Of a stretch of 64,000 nt of DNA, positions 35,406-48,446 are shown in pieces. How positions within the stretch are numbered: the first letter of the stretch is position 1; each line of letters begins with the position of its first letter. Both the position numbers and the translations under genes were made by a program. The DNA is from Botrytis cinerea B05.10 (Eukaryota > Ascomycota > Leotiomycetes > Helotiales > Sclerotiniaceae): assembly GCF_000143535.2 (NCBI RefSeq), contig NC_037312.1:2542001-2606000 (forward strand). The letters are read 5' to 3'. The notes under the pieces are model-generated. The model worked only from the letters and a program-made list of their open reading frames with translations. It made no database searches and was not told the origin of the DNA.

Positions 35406-36123
35406 GTTTAATGGGAGCCAATATCGGAGTGTTGGATCAAAGGTGGAAGATGGGAAAGGTTACGTTCGAAGGCTCGTAGGTATTGGGTAATCATCAAAAG
35501 TTACAAACATTGCTCAGCAATAGCGGTCAATGTGGGCAATATTTATTCGACCGTAGTTCTTCCGGCAGAACTATGGAGTGTGGTGGGTATGGTGGTACAG
35601 TCAATTGATGACATAAGTTGAAAAATGATACTTTGTACCCATCACGTGCCTACTTCGGTATCCAATGGACAGAATTGCATTCAATCTTTGGATGTCTAGC
35701 CAGACGCATGGAATGTCTTCATTTTGTACTTCTACAGAGATATCTCCGAGACGTATATTCACATTCATATCCACATCCATGTTCATGCTAAGGAACGTGT
35801 ATCCATATCTTCTGTTGTCGGCGGCGTCTATAAATAGTTAGGAGATAAAGCTCGGTCCATACTCGCATTCATCCTTCAACTTTCATGAATCCGAGATGCA
35901 TACAACTTGACATCAAGTCGACCATTTTAATGCGTGACTATGATGGTATGATGATTCCGGCTATATATATCAGGTAAGACTCTTCTCTGGAATGTAAGTT
36001 ATTTGTTCATATCATTCATCTCTCATTTTTCTCTCCTCTTGCTTTGTTTCCATAACAGCTCTGCTACACCTTAGACATCTTATACAACACAGCATTATCC
36101 AGCCCGTCTAAACTAGCAGCATT

Positions 36124-37222
36124 ATGGTTGCCATTAATGCTGTCCGGGCTTCGAATGCCGCACTTAAAGCTACAGGTGCTCCTGGTATAGTTGCCGTATT
36201 TGCGGGTGCAACGTCAGGTATTGGTATGGGTACATTAAAAGCATTCATCAAGTACGCAAATTCTCCTAAGGCGTATATCATTGGACGATCCGAATCAGCT
36301 ACAGGGCGTCTGCTCAAAGATCTAAGACTTTCAAATCCATCAGCAACACTAAACTTCCTTGAAGGCGAGATTTCTCTGATCAGGGAAGTGGATAGACTTT
36401 GCGATGAAATTAAGAGGAAAGAAGAAAAGGTTGATTTTGTATTCTTGAGTGCAGGCTATTTGTCCTTCGATGGTCGGAATGGTATATTTAGTCATAGCCC
36501 TCTTTCTATCCACCATGTATTGATATTGTCCAGAATCATCTGAAGGAATTGACATCCCTCAATCCCTCCGTTACTATTCTCGTCTCCGTTTCGCCTACAA
36601 CTTAGTTCCTCTTCTGAAAACCGCTCCCAACCCCCGAGTCATCTCAATCTTAGCGGGGGGTCAAGAGAAATCAATTGATCTTGACGATCTCGAAGTAAAG
36701 CAAGATTTCACTATGATTAAAGCTGCTGGTAGTGGAACAACTCAAACAACTCTGGCTTTCGAAGAATTGGCGAGGTCTAATTCTCGCATAACTTTTATTC
36801 ACAAATATCCGGGATTTGTAGATACTGGAGCGGTTGGTAGATTGATGTCTTCTACCACGGGTGTTTATTCCATTCCAGCAACTTTCTTTAGATGGGTAAT
36901 GTTGCCTTTCCTTAACCTATTTGCAACGAGTGTGGAGGAAGCTGGAGAAAGGGGATTATTTTTGGCCACTAGTGCAAGGTACCCGCCTGCCGAAGAGAGA
37001 GGGGGGGCTAGTCCGGGCGTAGAGCCACCTGCGGGTGTAGATATTGCAAGAAGTTCGGCGGTTGATGGAAATGGAAGTTCGAATGGAGTTTACAGACTCA
37101 AGGCAGATGATGAGAGTGCACCTGATGGTAATGTTTTGCCGGATTACAGGAAGAACAATGCAGGACGAGTTGTCTGGGAAAGCACAATGCGTGTCTGGGA
37201 GAGAGCTTTGGAGAAGGCATGA
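36124..37222 (+). CDS. Short-chain dehydrogenase/reductase
   Basis: Exons 36124-36481 and 36534-37222 encode 348 residues. The Rossmann cofactor motif is GATSGIG (28-34), followed by a YIIGRSESATGR strand-helix that carries an Arg able to favour NADPH. VDFVFLSAGYLSF is the NNAG-like strand in altered form. The usual catalytic YxxxK is not clear: the candidate is RYYSRLRFAYNL, with Arg where Lys is expected. This variant occurs in a group of fungal SDRs of unknown substrate. A Gly/Ser-rich insert lies near 290-320. The spacing and the join NGIF/ESSEG, where reading through the intron hits a stop, support the intron at 36482-36533. There is no neighbouring biosynthetic gene. Confidence 0.85.
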
Positions 37223-39177
37223 TGACTCCAAAGAAAGGTTGGACTGGCACACGCATTGGCCTATGGAAAATCCATCGTTATGATATAATTAAAAGTCTGT
37301 TCTTGTTGAACTTTATTAGCATGTTAATGAACCTTCCATGAGACATAGATGGGCCGAGTTATATAATTATCCCTTGTTTCTTCTCCAATATATTGGATAT
37401 ATACGTATTGTCCAGGCGGTACAATTAAAATAAGATTCAAAATAATATTGAGAAATTCTTTCATACAAGGAAGTACACAACAGGAGTTTTACGTGAGACG
37501 CACATGATAGCAACGCTAATACTTCTCAATCTTCTACCTCAAATCTGACAATCAAATAATTTCTTACGCTCATATACAAGCCTCGGCTAGAAAAAGAACG
37601 TGAAAACATGTAGAAGACTGATATGTTTCAGGGTCCGATTTCTTTTGACCAACGCGCTGAGATCAAGAAGTTCCGGCAAATCTACACGAATTCAAATCAC
37701 TTGATCGATGATGATTCCGTTTGTTTATCCGACTCGAGCTGTAGACGTAGATTACTGGAAAGGGCCATTGACTTTTGGGGTGTAGTTCGCAGTGATGGAT
37801 ACTCTGTGCATAAGCTGAATATCGAGATAAAAAGTTCACCATACTCTGTAGACCTTAGGATCAAAACCTAGCAAGTTCTGTACTCGTTCAGTGGAAGAAG
37901 GGTACAAAATAAATGGGTGTCTTGAGGATTGGGGGATTGAGGAGATGCGGAAGGATCGATATATGTGAAGTATCGAGAGGCATTTTAACACACATTCATA
38001 TTCATAAATGATCTGTTTGTTAATCAGCATATTGGTATGATTTGACCGTTACTGCAATTCAAGCTGGCATTGAATTAGATAGTTGTTCTCTTCGTGAAGG
38101 CTGTCAATTTAAATCGAAATCTGACGACAAATTCATCATTTGAGGATTCCAGGTACAAAGGTATGTATAAAAAAGAGAATTCAAGACGCCCTAGTCATGA
38201 AGACTGCATGATGTTGGAAGCTAATGTCCACGTGCTTCAAACATGCTGTGGTGGTGCCATGTCTGCTATGTCTGAGATAAATTTTACCCTCAGTGAAATC
38301 ATCAATAATCAATACTGAAATTTGCCCCAAGAAATATAGCAACATCAGAATACGTGTAGTACGTTTGCTCTATCCATATTACTATCGAGCAAGTAGTGTA
38401 ATATGAAGCAGACACGAATCTGTAACCAAGCCCATAATATTTGAATCTAATATTTTACTGGGTTGTAAAGTCTTACATGACCAAAAACTACAATAAACTC
38501 AAACGAATTGACAAACACATGCACAGTTTCTGCTTTCCGCATTGTGTAGCGTAAAAAGTCTACACAAGTGCAGGCGCAGGAACCGTCTGGTATTTTCTCC
38601 TTACAAGCGCATATTCGCCTTGCGAGATGATTTATTCCACTGCTTAGCGGTACGATTATGCATTTGTCCTATTCAATATTCCCCTATGTTCCTTTTATCC
38701 ATAGGGCAGTGGCCAAGCTCTGTAGTACAGGTTGCCCAGAACTCTGGGCGAATATGTTGTACGACGAGTGGTAGGCCTTAGATGATATAAATCTTAAATA
38801 TGATGAATCAGACGTAAAAAAATAGGCAATGGTCTGATTGTGGGTTGATTTGGCTAGACTTTATTCAGAGCTGCATAATTGAGGTTAAAGTCCGATTGAA
38901 AGTCCGTCCGCCGTACTTGTTGCACATTGAAATGATCCAGTGAACAACATCAAATCTGTGGCTGCGAAGTCAGTAGACTTGACAGAACTATTAGCAACAT
39001 TCAGATGGTCGAGATTAGATCGTCAAGTCGGATGGAAATCAAAAACGGGACCGCACACCACTGCCTAATGTAGGACAAGAACCTTTAGGTAACTTGAAGC
39101 TTATACTAAGTGCACTTGACACATGAAGGTAAAGATTTTGATCGACTTGATTGCCATTGCGATGTCATCTTATCTCT
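37223..39177. other. Intergenic spacer, no supported gene
   Basis: AT-leaning sequence between the convergent SDR and kynureninase genes. The longest frame, 37623-37871 (+, 82 codons), has a mixed, soluble-looking composition but no recognisable motif. I would not annotate it without expression data. Confidence 0.4.
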
Positions 39178-40793
39178 TCAGGTGGTCAATTCTAATTCCC
39201 GGGTGCCCTCAGCAGATATTTCTCCAAGTTTTGCCTTCCAAGCTATATCCATTGCTTCTTTAAATGCCTCCACAAACTTCCATACATCCTCAAAGCTATT
39301 GTACAGAGGGGCTGGCGCCACCCTTATCACATTCGGCTGTCTTTCATCTACGACCACTCCCCTCAACTCCAACTCTTTCATGACTACATTCAACAATCCA
39401 TCAGCGAGTTGGAGACTTAGCTGAGCACCCCTCTGCTCTCTATGCCGAGGTGTAATGATCGAGAACCTGCTCTTTTCGTAAATCGCTGTGTCCAAAAGCA
39501 AGTCCTCCAGATAAGCTGTCAACTCCATGGATTTCGCCCTCAACATTTCCATTCCACCAGCAAGCTTGAATATCTCCAGAGATGCGTTTAGACTCGTGAT
39601 GTCCAGCACACTTGGATTACTCAATTGAAACCCCGCAGCGCCCGCTATCGGCACGAAGTGATTCTCCATAGCGAATCTCGTATTCTTGTCATTGCCCCAC
39701 CAGCCACTTAATCTATTTACAAATCCTGCCCCCGCATCTGTGCTCTGTGACGAAGCAGACACTTGCGTGTTTCTTTCATGGATGAACATTCCACCAATGC
39801 AACCCGGTCCTGAGTTTAAATATTTGTAAGTGCACCAGGCAGCTGCATCAACATCCCAATCGTGGAGGTAAAGTGGAACATTTCCAACTGCATGAGCGAG
39901 GTCCCAAATAACAAATATGCCGAGATCTCGAGCCCTACGTGTGATGAGGGGTATGTCAAATAACTGGCCTGTATAGAACTGAACACCGGGGAGTAGCAAA
40001 ATTGCTGTATCTTTAGCATGGGTTTCAATGGTTTTGAGTATGTAATCTGTGGAGAGTGTGGGTTCGGTAATTGAACGCGACTCCAGGGTAATCATCGACG
40101 TAGCAGGTGAGAGGTTATGATGCCGGATCTGCGACTCTACGGCGTACTGTACGTAATTTAGCCGACATAAACGATTAGTGACGAGCGCAAAAGGGGGGAC
40201 CCACGTGATCTGATGGAAATGCCTTGCTTTCCAATATAATTTTGTGCCTGCCATTGATATCAGGGTTGTAGAACGCGGACATGAGAAGGTGTAAGTTGGC
40301 AGTCAAAGTCTGCATTACATTGACCTCCGAAGGCTGCGCACCAACAATAGGAGCAATGTTCTCCGAAGCACTTGAATCTACATGTAGCCATGTTGGCAAA
40401 GGCGAATCAGAAAGGGGTTTAAAATGGCCAAATACACCTTGAGTTGCCCATGTCTTGAAATATTGTTCTATACGAGTAGAGGTAGTACGCGGCTGTAGGC
40501 CAAGTGAGTTTCCGCAAAGGTAAACACAGGGATCGCCAGGAGAGGAGATTCGAGACTCTAAGGTGCCATTTAGTTAACAGATTCAACTGCCTAGAGTGGA
40601 ATCTCGTACCTAAACTTGACAGAGTTTTGGCTTGCAAATCAGCCGTAGAAGGAATGAGGAATTCATTTCTGATATGACGAAGAGGATCCTGAGCATCTTG
40701 GGACACAGCATATTCTCTGCTGTTCATGTGCTGATCTCGTTGTCCGTGCTGATCCTGCTGTTCATGACCAATATGCATCTCTGGGGAAGCCAT
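39178..40793 (-). CDS. BNA5: Kynureninase
   Basis: Exons 40793-40610, 40557-40205 and 40146-39178 encode 501 residues. Kynureninase is a cytosolic, PLP-dependent fold-type I enzyme. It cleaves kynurenine or 3-hydroxykynurenine to anthranilate or 3-hydroxyanthranilate plus alanine, in tryptophan breakdown and de novo NAD synthesis. Landmarks are CVYLCGNSLGLQPR near the N-terminus, MQTLTANLHLLMSAFY, ESKAFPSDH/YAVESQI across intron 2, the cofactor Asp in VIWDLAHAVGN (about 261), the PLP-binding Lys in WCTYKYLNSGPG (about 287), and VIRVAPAPLYNSFEDVW at the C-terminus. The start at 40793 (CTC ATG GCT) is preferred over an upstream in-frame ATG at 40841 because it follows a pyrimidine-rich leader. 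Confidence 0.94.
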
Positions 40794-41937
40794 GAGACAA
40801 AGAGAAACGTAATGTAATTTGAATATGCGGGTTAAATGCACTATTACTTAACGATTGAAGGGTTGCGTGAACCTAGCGGTGTAGCATAGAACACTGTGGA
40901 GTAGTATATGAAGAAATCTGGGAGTCAAATTGCGTGGCGTGGAGAGCTTAGGGAGAATATCAAACACGGTGAATCGGCGCTTATTGAATCAAGAGTCTTT
41001 TTAGCGGCAGGTGACACAATCTGGGGTAAGAGAAACTAACACGGCCCTTGGGAAGCTGGGAAATTATGAGACTCAATGGTGGAATCTTGTCTTATTGACC
41101 TTGTTTGAACCTCTGGACCCAAGTAATGGCATGGACCGATGTGTAATGAAAAATGCAAGCTCTTAGTCATGAGATTCCATTAAGTTCCCAACATACAATC
41201 CAGACTCCGGATGACGACAAGTAATAAGGGATGAGGAAATGCGTTTGTCAAAGTCAGGAGACGGATGGGTGAAGAAGGAGGTTCTATTGGATGAAGGAGA
41301 CGAAGTTTGAGTAAGGTTGACGTTGGAGTATGATTTCCTGGGGGTAAGAGAAATCAATTTGGGGAATAGTAAATGGCGGGGTTGAGGGAAGAAACTTCTA
41401 AGCTAAATTCAAAGGGGGAAAGCGTGACCTGAGAAAAAAGAATGGGGAATGATGAATTATGGAGAACAATGGCAAATCATGGAGAAAGCGATGGGAGAAT
41501 CTTTGTTGATTGAGACGTGCCGAGCGTGCCTGGGTATCGCTCCAATTAGATCTAGACGTTTGGATCCGCTTGGGTCGTGAATCTGCACTGCTCTCGCTGT
41601 GCTTCTCGTTTTCGTGACTGTTGTTGATATGCCGCAGGATGATGCTTTTACGATTACGATTTTCATATGGTTCGATCTAATTCCAATGGAGTGTCTCTCG
41701 AACTTGTTTGGGAAAGATCCTGGTCATTTGGAGGTCTGCTGGTCATGAGAACGAACATCACGGGATCCGTGAGGGAATTAGTCATTTCGGCTTCGTGTTT
41801 TGGGGACCCGCGATGCGAGACAGACTGGGGAAGGGACAAAATCTAGACAGCAAATTTGTGGATTGTGGTGGATAGAGAGGGAGAACTCTGTTCATTCTCC
41901 AAGGGCCTTGATTCTAGGTTTCAAGCCTGCAAGGCTC

Positions 41938-42003
41938 GTTGTTGTTGTTGTTGTTGTTGTCATTGTTGTTATTGTTGTTATTAATGTTATTATTGTTATT
42001 GTT
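41938..42003 (+). repeat. (GTT)n / (ATT)n trinucleotide repeat
   Basis: A GTT-based array interrupted by CATT and ATT units. It reads as poly-Leu, poly-Val or poly-Asn depending on frame. Confidence 0.9.
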
Positions 42004-42137
42004 TTTGCTCCTGCTAACGTTAGAGGCGTATGTAGTGAGGGTAGTCCGTCCGAGTGGTGAAAGTAGATTTTGGTTCATGCAACTAGATGCAAATGATGAC
42101 TCGTGTGAGAGAATGAGAGAATAGCTACCGCCCTAGG

Positions 42138-42578
42138 TTACCTCTGCCTCTTGGGTAACTCGTCTATTGCATATTGAGTGTTATTCCTGATGGCCCGAGG
42201 GAAGGAAGCTGTCGCTGTCGTGCAGACGGATCCATTGGAAATATCAACCCCGGTGTTTTTGGTTTCCTTTCCAAGTGCATACATATCGAGATTGTACGAC
42301 GTGCACCAACCCATACCATACTCTAACGCATCAGGGTACCGCAGATCCTTGGCTGAGTGCTGACCTATATTCCAGAAACCATTCGTGGCTGGGCAAACTG
42401 GGGCTTGTACGGACGGACCGGTATTGAGCATTGGACCAAAAATAGATTCGAAAAATTGCCTCAGATCTTCCTTTTGATTACTGGGGGTGCAGTTACTTTT
42501 ACGAGATAGGCTTCGATGATTCATTGAATTCGAGGGTGCCCAAGCAGCAATGTAATTTTTCAATATCCTGTGAAGCAT
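42138..42578 (-). CDS. Hypothetical protein fragment
   Basis: A minus-strand frame of 146 codons with mixed composition: DLRQFFESIFGPML, CPATNGFWNIGQ, LEYGMGWCTSYNLDMYAL, then a Ser/Thr/Asn-rich tail ending ELPKRQR. It looks more like protein than the surrounding sequence, but I recognise no family. The first in-frame ATG may lie inside a longer coding frame. It could be the last exon of a gene starting near 42.9 kb, where another frame opens with MPPMPPMPLSP, but I found no clean splice between them. Confidence 0.3.
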   Translation of the reverse strand: MLHRILKNYIAAWAPSNSMNHRSLSRKSNCTPSNQKEDLRQFFESIFGPMLNTGPSVQAPVCPATNGFWNIGQHSAKDLRYPDALEYGMGWCTSYNLDMYALGKETKNTGVDISNGSVCTTATASFPRAIRNNTQYAIDELPKRQR

Positions 42579-42917
42579 GCATCCTCGGCGTCCTCAGCCC
42601 TTTCTAGCAGGTCCCAGGGAACTATCTTCAGAGAAAAAAAGGATAAGCCGAACCTTCCTCCTTACTTTCGGCAGAGAACAGTAAGCCCCTTTGGGAAGAT
42701 CAAGTGACAGGAATAGACATTCTTCTGGAAGAGATATGGAACATGGAACATTGGAATACGCACCGGAAACATACTTTGTCCCTCGTAGCTCGGAGTGGAG
42801 AATTCGGACCATTGGGGAAGCAAAGCTAAGTCTCTTCTGCGTTTGGACGTTGCTTCGTACACCAGACACAAGCCACGCTGCGACGACACTGGATTCTCGA
42901 TGGGTTTAGGAGAGAGA

Positions 42918-42946
42918 GGCATTGGAGGCATTGGAGGCATTGGAGG
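42918..42946 (+). repeat. (GGCATTGGA)n 9-bp repeat
   Basis: Three tandem copies of a 9-bp unit. On the minus strand it encodes Met-Pro-Pro repeats. Confidence 0.8.
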
Positions 42947-43007
42947 GGTGCCATAGACCTCAATGTAGTCAAGACAATTAATAAAGCATCCTACGTTGTT
43001 ATCGCGC

Positions 43008-43027
43008 TGTCTGTGTGTCTGTGTGTG

Positions 43028-43063
<36 letters not shown>
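43008..43063 (+). repeat. (GT)n and (GTCT)n microsatellite
   Basis: Alternating GT then about eight GTCT units, ending in ATCT. Confidence 0.9.
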
Positions 43064-43711
43064 AGCGCACAGGGTGGGCCGCAGGGGTGGCCACAGGGTT
43101 GCAATATCTAAGATGTGCCTCGAATAACCGCTTACCGACCAGCAGAAGCCCGCAGAAAGCAGCAAAACCAAGCACGACCTGCGAAAAATGGATATCCGCT
43201 TACCCACTCGTGCCACTGGCCTGGCCCATTAATTGGGGAAGGAGAGTCTGAGGAGACAGGGCGGCCAGACGCTAAAGAGCGGTAAACATCAATCCATCGC
43301 TTTCTGGCTGTACCTTACACCTTACTCGATCGTCAGGTACCACCAGCAAAACTCCCGTCCGAACAACACGAGCGTCCAGCGACCAGGAAGGTGATCGTTG
43401 CATTGGAACCTGACCGGAACATATGTCAAGCCATGCCAGAAGATGCCAGAATAGGCCAAATCAAAGCAGTCAACCACCGCATGAGGCATGAGGCGTGAGG
43501 CGTGAGAGGTATGAGAGCCATGAGGGGCAAACGAGCCAGAGACGAAAAACAAAAACAAATCAAAATTAAAACCCTCATTCTTGAAACCTTTTTATTACCC
43601 AATTGAGGCTTTTGAGTTTGAGGCAGGGAGCGTAGGAGAAGTATGATTTATTATAAATTGATTCACTTGCTGCTGCTGCTTGGTCGTTTGGAACCTTGAA
43701 AGGGCGAGCAC

Positions 43712-43766
43712 ATCAGTATCAGTATCAATCTCAACATCAACATCAACATCAACATCAACATCAATC
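43712..43766 (+). repeat. (AGTATC)n / (ATCAAC)n hexanucleotide repeat
   Basis: Two AGTATC units followed by about six ATCAAC units. The minus strand encodes alternating Asp-Val. Confidence 0.85.
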
Positions 43767-44018
43767 ATCCCGTACTTTGTTCCTCTCCCCGTCAACATAT
43801 AAATAACAAGAGCATTCCAGCTCTTTCTCGTCTTATCTCACGCCCTGACTCAGATTCTCTCTTTCTTTTTCCATTGCCCGCTGCCTCTCTCTCCTTATCT
43901 TTGAAACAAGCAACCACAATCGTATTGTGTCTGCACACATCAATCGATACGAGGAATGCAAGACGAAAAGAAGCATTATCAATCTGTATCCTATTCTTAG
44001 GTCCTGACTGTCACCGCT

Positions 44019-44045
44019 CTCCCCCTCCCCCCTCCCCCCTCCCCC
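44019..44045 (+). repeat. (CCCCCT)n tract, G-quadruplex candidate on minus strand
   Basis: Four runs of five or six C separated by T, about 1 kb upstream of the GDH2 start codon. Confidence 0.8.
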
Positions 44046-45073
44046 ATCCGCCTACCTGTCGTATTGTCTGTGGTTGAGCGCAAGATAAGACTACATTCAC
44101 CCCCTGGAACGCCCCTTCATTCTTCATCTTGGTGATTGTCAGCCCTGCTTAGTACGTATCGTGAGTCCCGCTACGGCGTTCAACATCCCCTCTAATTCGA
44201 TCAAATAGGTTTACGGCGACGTGACGATACGCTCCAACAAAAAAAGTCTTTATTCACTCAATACTTTGCAACTCCCAATTCGCCATACGGCTTCTAGATC
44301 ACCGAATTAGATTTGTATCCACCTCTTGAGCCGCCGTCCAATTCACTAAATCTTTTGAAACCAACCGTTCCTAACCGGGAGCCTGCCATACATTTGACGA
44401 CACTTCGTGGTTCCAGTAACTTTTAAATCGGATACAACCACCACGCCAACTTAGCAACAACTTGCATCTTTTTTGCAAGATACACATCTTTCGGAGAAAA
44501 TCCCACCACCACACCTTTTCCACACATAATTGGTACTGGTGTATGTGATACAACATTATCTCTCAGGTACGTTTTCAATCCGTGGCGCAGATCTTCCATT
44601 CCTTTTTCTGAACCCCACATAAATTTCCTTATCGCTTCCTATCAAAATAGACGCCTCCATTGCCCTAGGAAACACGGGCTTGGCGCTGTCAGGTTCCCTT
44701 TCTACCAACGTGAAGATCGAATAAGTCCAGATTTCTATCTCAAGCAACCGCCCTCGGACTATTCTGAGATCAAGGTTGCTCTTGAGGTGGAATCGACTGA
44801 TAAGCATCCTTTCCAAGCAATGCGGGCAATGCAAGTAATGCTGAGAGATGAAGCGGTCAAGGAATCCAGGAGTTGCATTGTCAACATGATTCCTGACTCC
44901 TTTTTCCATCCATCAACCGACCCTATCTTACCGGCTTGTCGATATAGATAGGCGTTGGTTGCCGGCTTCACTCTTGTGTTTATCATCACTTACTTTTCCC
45001 TTTTTTTCCCACATATCTTGTGCGAGTCATTGAGCGGACGGTGTCATTCTCTACATCACAACCACTAGTCACA

Positions 45074-48000
45074 ATGGCTACGGTTCTTTCCCCTATCAAT
45101 ACTGACTCAATGGGTGCTCTTCAGCAGTTTCCCGCATACGACGAACAGTACCTTCTTTCTACAGAAGAAAACATGGCTACTATCAGTAGCTCAACACCCC
45201 GTTCTCCCCATAAGTTGGTGGAGCAGATCATCCGAACTCCTGGTCGACAACCTTCACCACAACCAACGCATTTCAACATCCCCCACAGAAATGGCAATGG
45301 AAATGGACACCGTGTTTTGCGTTCCGCCACTGTTGGATATGTTGCTCCAGAATTTGCGGGCAGGACAGACCAGATGGATAAAGGTAAGTCAACTCTAGCC
45401 GTGATGACTGTACAACTCTAATTCCCTAAAGTGAGAGAACAGATCAAGGCAATGAAATGGATACCAGCTGAACTCATTGACGCACAATTGGAATGGTTCT
45501 ACAATGAGCTTGGAATCGACGATGTCTACTTTCAGACCGAGAGCGTTGAAGCCGTCGTCAGCAACATAACTTCGCTTTATGCTGCAAAGGTTGCTGCATT
45601 TGCTCGCGAAGACAAACGTCAAGAGATCAGATTGGACATGGAATCCTCAGACCATGCCATATATATTGATACTAGCGAGCCCGGTGTTAGTGCAATTGGT
45701 GGTCCACGATATGAGCACAGACTAGAGGCCAAATATTTGGATACATCGTCGAATCAACTCTTCCGGGTTGAGAGCTTCCGTTCTACCAGCAACTTGTACA
45801 GTGGTTCCACACCCGCAAAGTCCTCGATACGCTGTTACTTCGTCTATCAGTGCCAATTCGTTGACTCTAACCCATCACCCAGCGAAACTCGCCTAGAAGT
45901 CATCAGCGACAGAATGTTTCTGGCAAAATCTACCAGCAACACAAAGCAGATTTATCAGGAGATCATTGAGCTTGCTGTCTCTCGTACTGGGCCAGTCATC
46001 GAGGTCTTTGATATTGAAGACTCAATGGAGAAGAGATTGGTTGTGGCTTTCAGACGCAGAACAGCCCTCGGATTGTTCAGTGCTCTGAGTGATCTGTATC
46101 ACTCATACGGGGTAACAAGCTCAAGAAAATACGTTGAGCAGTTCAGCAACGGTATCACTGTGATGAGTCTGTATCTCAAGCCTGCAAGCGACTTGACAAC
46201 GAAATTCCCTACCCTTGAACAATCTATCCATCAAATCACCAAGGAGATTTCCCTGCTTTACTGCATACCACAGAACAAATTTCAGGCATTGTTTGCCAGC
46301 GGGCGCTTAAGTCTTCAGGAGACAATCTATGGTCATTGTGTTTGGGTTTTCGTTCAGCACTTTCTCAACCGCTTGGGCTCTGAGTACTCCTCATTAGTAT
46401 CTGCATTGGATCCAAGCAACAGCTCTCACGCCGAGATTCTATCTACCATTAAGCGCAGACTGCGCACCGAGACCTTCACTGCAGATTATATTCTCGAGAT
46501 CATCAGCAATCATCCAGAGCTTGTCCGTTCGCTATACGCTTCATTCGCAAACACACATCTTACCCTCGGCCCTGGATACAGTGAGGACTCCATTCCACCT
46601 TCACCATCTGGAGATGTTCTCAGCGATAAGGAACTCAAAGAGCTGATCTCGAGAACTGTCAACAATGAACACGAAGACATGGTCATGACTGCTTTCCGTA
46701 TCTTCAACAACTCCCTTTTGAAAACTAATTTCTACACTCCTACAAAAGTTGCTTTGAGCTTCCGTCTCGATCCTTCATTCCTTCCCGAAATCGAGTATCC
46801 TCAGCCATTATACGGCATGTTCTTGGTTATTACATCCGAATCACGTGGGTTCCACCTTAGATTCAGGGACATTGCTAGAGGTGGCATTCGAATTGTTAAA
46901 TCTCGAAATCGTGAAGCATACTCTATCAATGCCCGTTCAATGTTTGACGAAAACTACGGACTAGCCAATACTCAACAACGCAAGAACAAGGATATTCCGG
47001 AGGGTGGTTCCAAGGGTGTCATTCTTTTAGATGCCAATCAGCAAGACAAAGCCAGTGTGGCTTTCGAGAAGTATATTGATAGTATCATGGATCTTCTCTT
47101 GCCACCTTCGTCCCCTGGTATTAAGAATCCCATCGTTGATCTTTATGGCAAGGAAGAGATTCTTTTCATGGGTCCTGATGAAAATACTGCTGATCTTGTT
47201 GACTGGGCTACTGAGCACGCTCGCAAGCGAAATGCTCCGTGGTGGAAATCATTTTTCACTGGAAAGTCCCCCAAGTTAGGCGGTATCCCTCATGACAGTT
47301 ACGGCATGACGTCATTGTCGGTCAGAGAATACGTCAAAGGCATCTATCGAAAACTGGAATTGGACCCTAGCAAAGTTCGGAAGATGCAGACTGGTGGTCC
47401 AGATGGTGACTTGGGAAGCAATGAGATCTTGTTGAGCAACGAAACTTACACATCGATTGTCGATGGCAGTGGGGTTTTAGTTGATCCACAGGGTCTCAAC
47501 ATTGATGAGCTCAAGCGCTTGGCTACGAAGCGTGCTATGATCTCGGAGTACGATCTCTCAAAATTATCAAACGAAGGCTATCGTGTTCTTGTCGATGAAA
47601 CCAACGTCACCTTACCCAACGGGGATATCATCAGCAATGGTACAACTTTCCGGAACACATTCCATCTCCGTGATACCGGCATCACCGATGCCTTCGTTCC
47701 CTGCGGTGGTCGTCCAGCGGCCGTTGACCTTTCCAGTGTCAATAAGCTCATCAAAGACGGAAAATCAACCATCCCATACATCGTCGAAGGTGCCAATCTT
47801 TTCATTACTCAGGATGCAAAGCTACGATTGGAAGAGGCAGGATGCATCCTATTCAAGGATGCATCTGCGAACAAAGGTGGTGTAACATCTTCATCTCTAG
47901 AAGTCCTTGCATCCTTGAGTTTTGATGACGAGAGTTTTGTAGAGAACATGTGTGTGGGAAGCAACGGCCAAGCTCCGGAATTCTACAAACAATATGTTAA

Positions 48001-48446
48001 AGAGGTTCAGGAGACCATCAAAATGAATGCCGAGCTCGAATTCGAAGCCATCTGGCGAGAACATGAACAAACCGGAATCCCTCGAAGCACCTTGAGTGAC
48101 ACTATTAGTGTTGCTATTACTAAACTTGACGAGGAGCTTCAAACATCTGATCTGTGGAGAGATGCGAAATTGAGGAAATCGGTATTGCTTGATGCCTTGC
48201 CGCAGTTGCTATTGTCCAAGATCGGTCTTGAGACGATTATGGAGAGAGTAAGTTGATCTGACAATATTAATAAAATCGCTTCGCTAATATCAATAGGTGC
48301 CTGACAACTACCTCCGTGCCATCTTCGGTAGTTATCTTGCCAGTCGATTCGTTTACGAAGTCGGCAGCTCGCCTGGTCAATTCGCTTTCTTTGACTTCAT
48401 GTCGAAAAGATTGGCCAATGTTCGACCCAGGTCTCCCTCTTTGTAG
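45074..48446 (+). CDS. GDH2: NAD-specific glutamate dehydrogenase (large type)
   Basis: Exons 45074-45383, 45432-48247 and 48297-48446 encode 1,091 residues, fitting the roughly 115-kDa fungal enzyme. It oxidatively deaminates glutamate to 2-oxoglutarate and ammonia with NAD, the catabolic direction of glutamate metabolism. The N-terminal 100 residues are Ser/Pro/Asn-rich and poorly conserved. The catalytic domain shows GGIRIVKSRNREAYSINAR and the glycine-rich PEGGSKGV with Lys at about 631. NAD-domain sequence follows (TGGPDGDLGSNEIL about 760, YIVEGANLFIT, EAGCILFKDASANKGGV). The C-terminus ends FVYEVGSSPGQFAFFDFM then PRSPSL. The start context CACAATGG is good. Both introns are short, 48 and 49 nt. 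Confidence 0.96.

Larger units (their letters stand above)
40794..45073. other. Repeat-rich spacer upstream of GDH2 and kynureninase
   Basis: A 4.3-kb region between divergent starts. It has several microsatellites, CT-rich runs from 43.8 to 45.0 kb that look like GDH2 promoter and leader, and a few weak minus-strand frames (41,163-41,357; 41,457-41,666; 42,138-42,578). The frame in the other phase around 41,450-41,680 is also long and open (Asn/Arg/Ser-rich) but has no start. Confidence 0.5.

Noticed and set aside
37223..48446. Secondary-metabolite cluster around SDR, kynureninase and GDH2
   Set aside because: No polyketide synthase, peptide synthetase, terpene cyclase, P450 or cluster regulator is present, and all the genes are primary-metabolism types.
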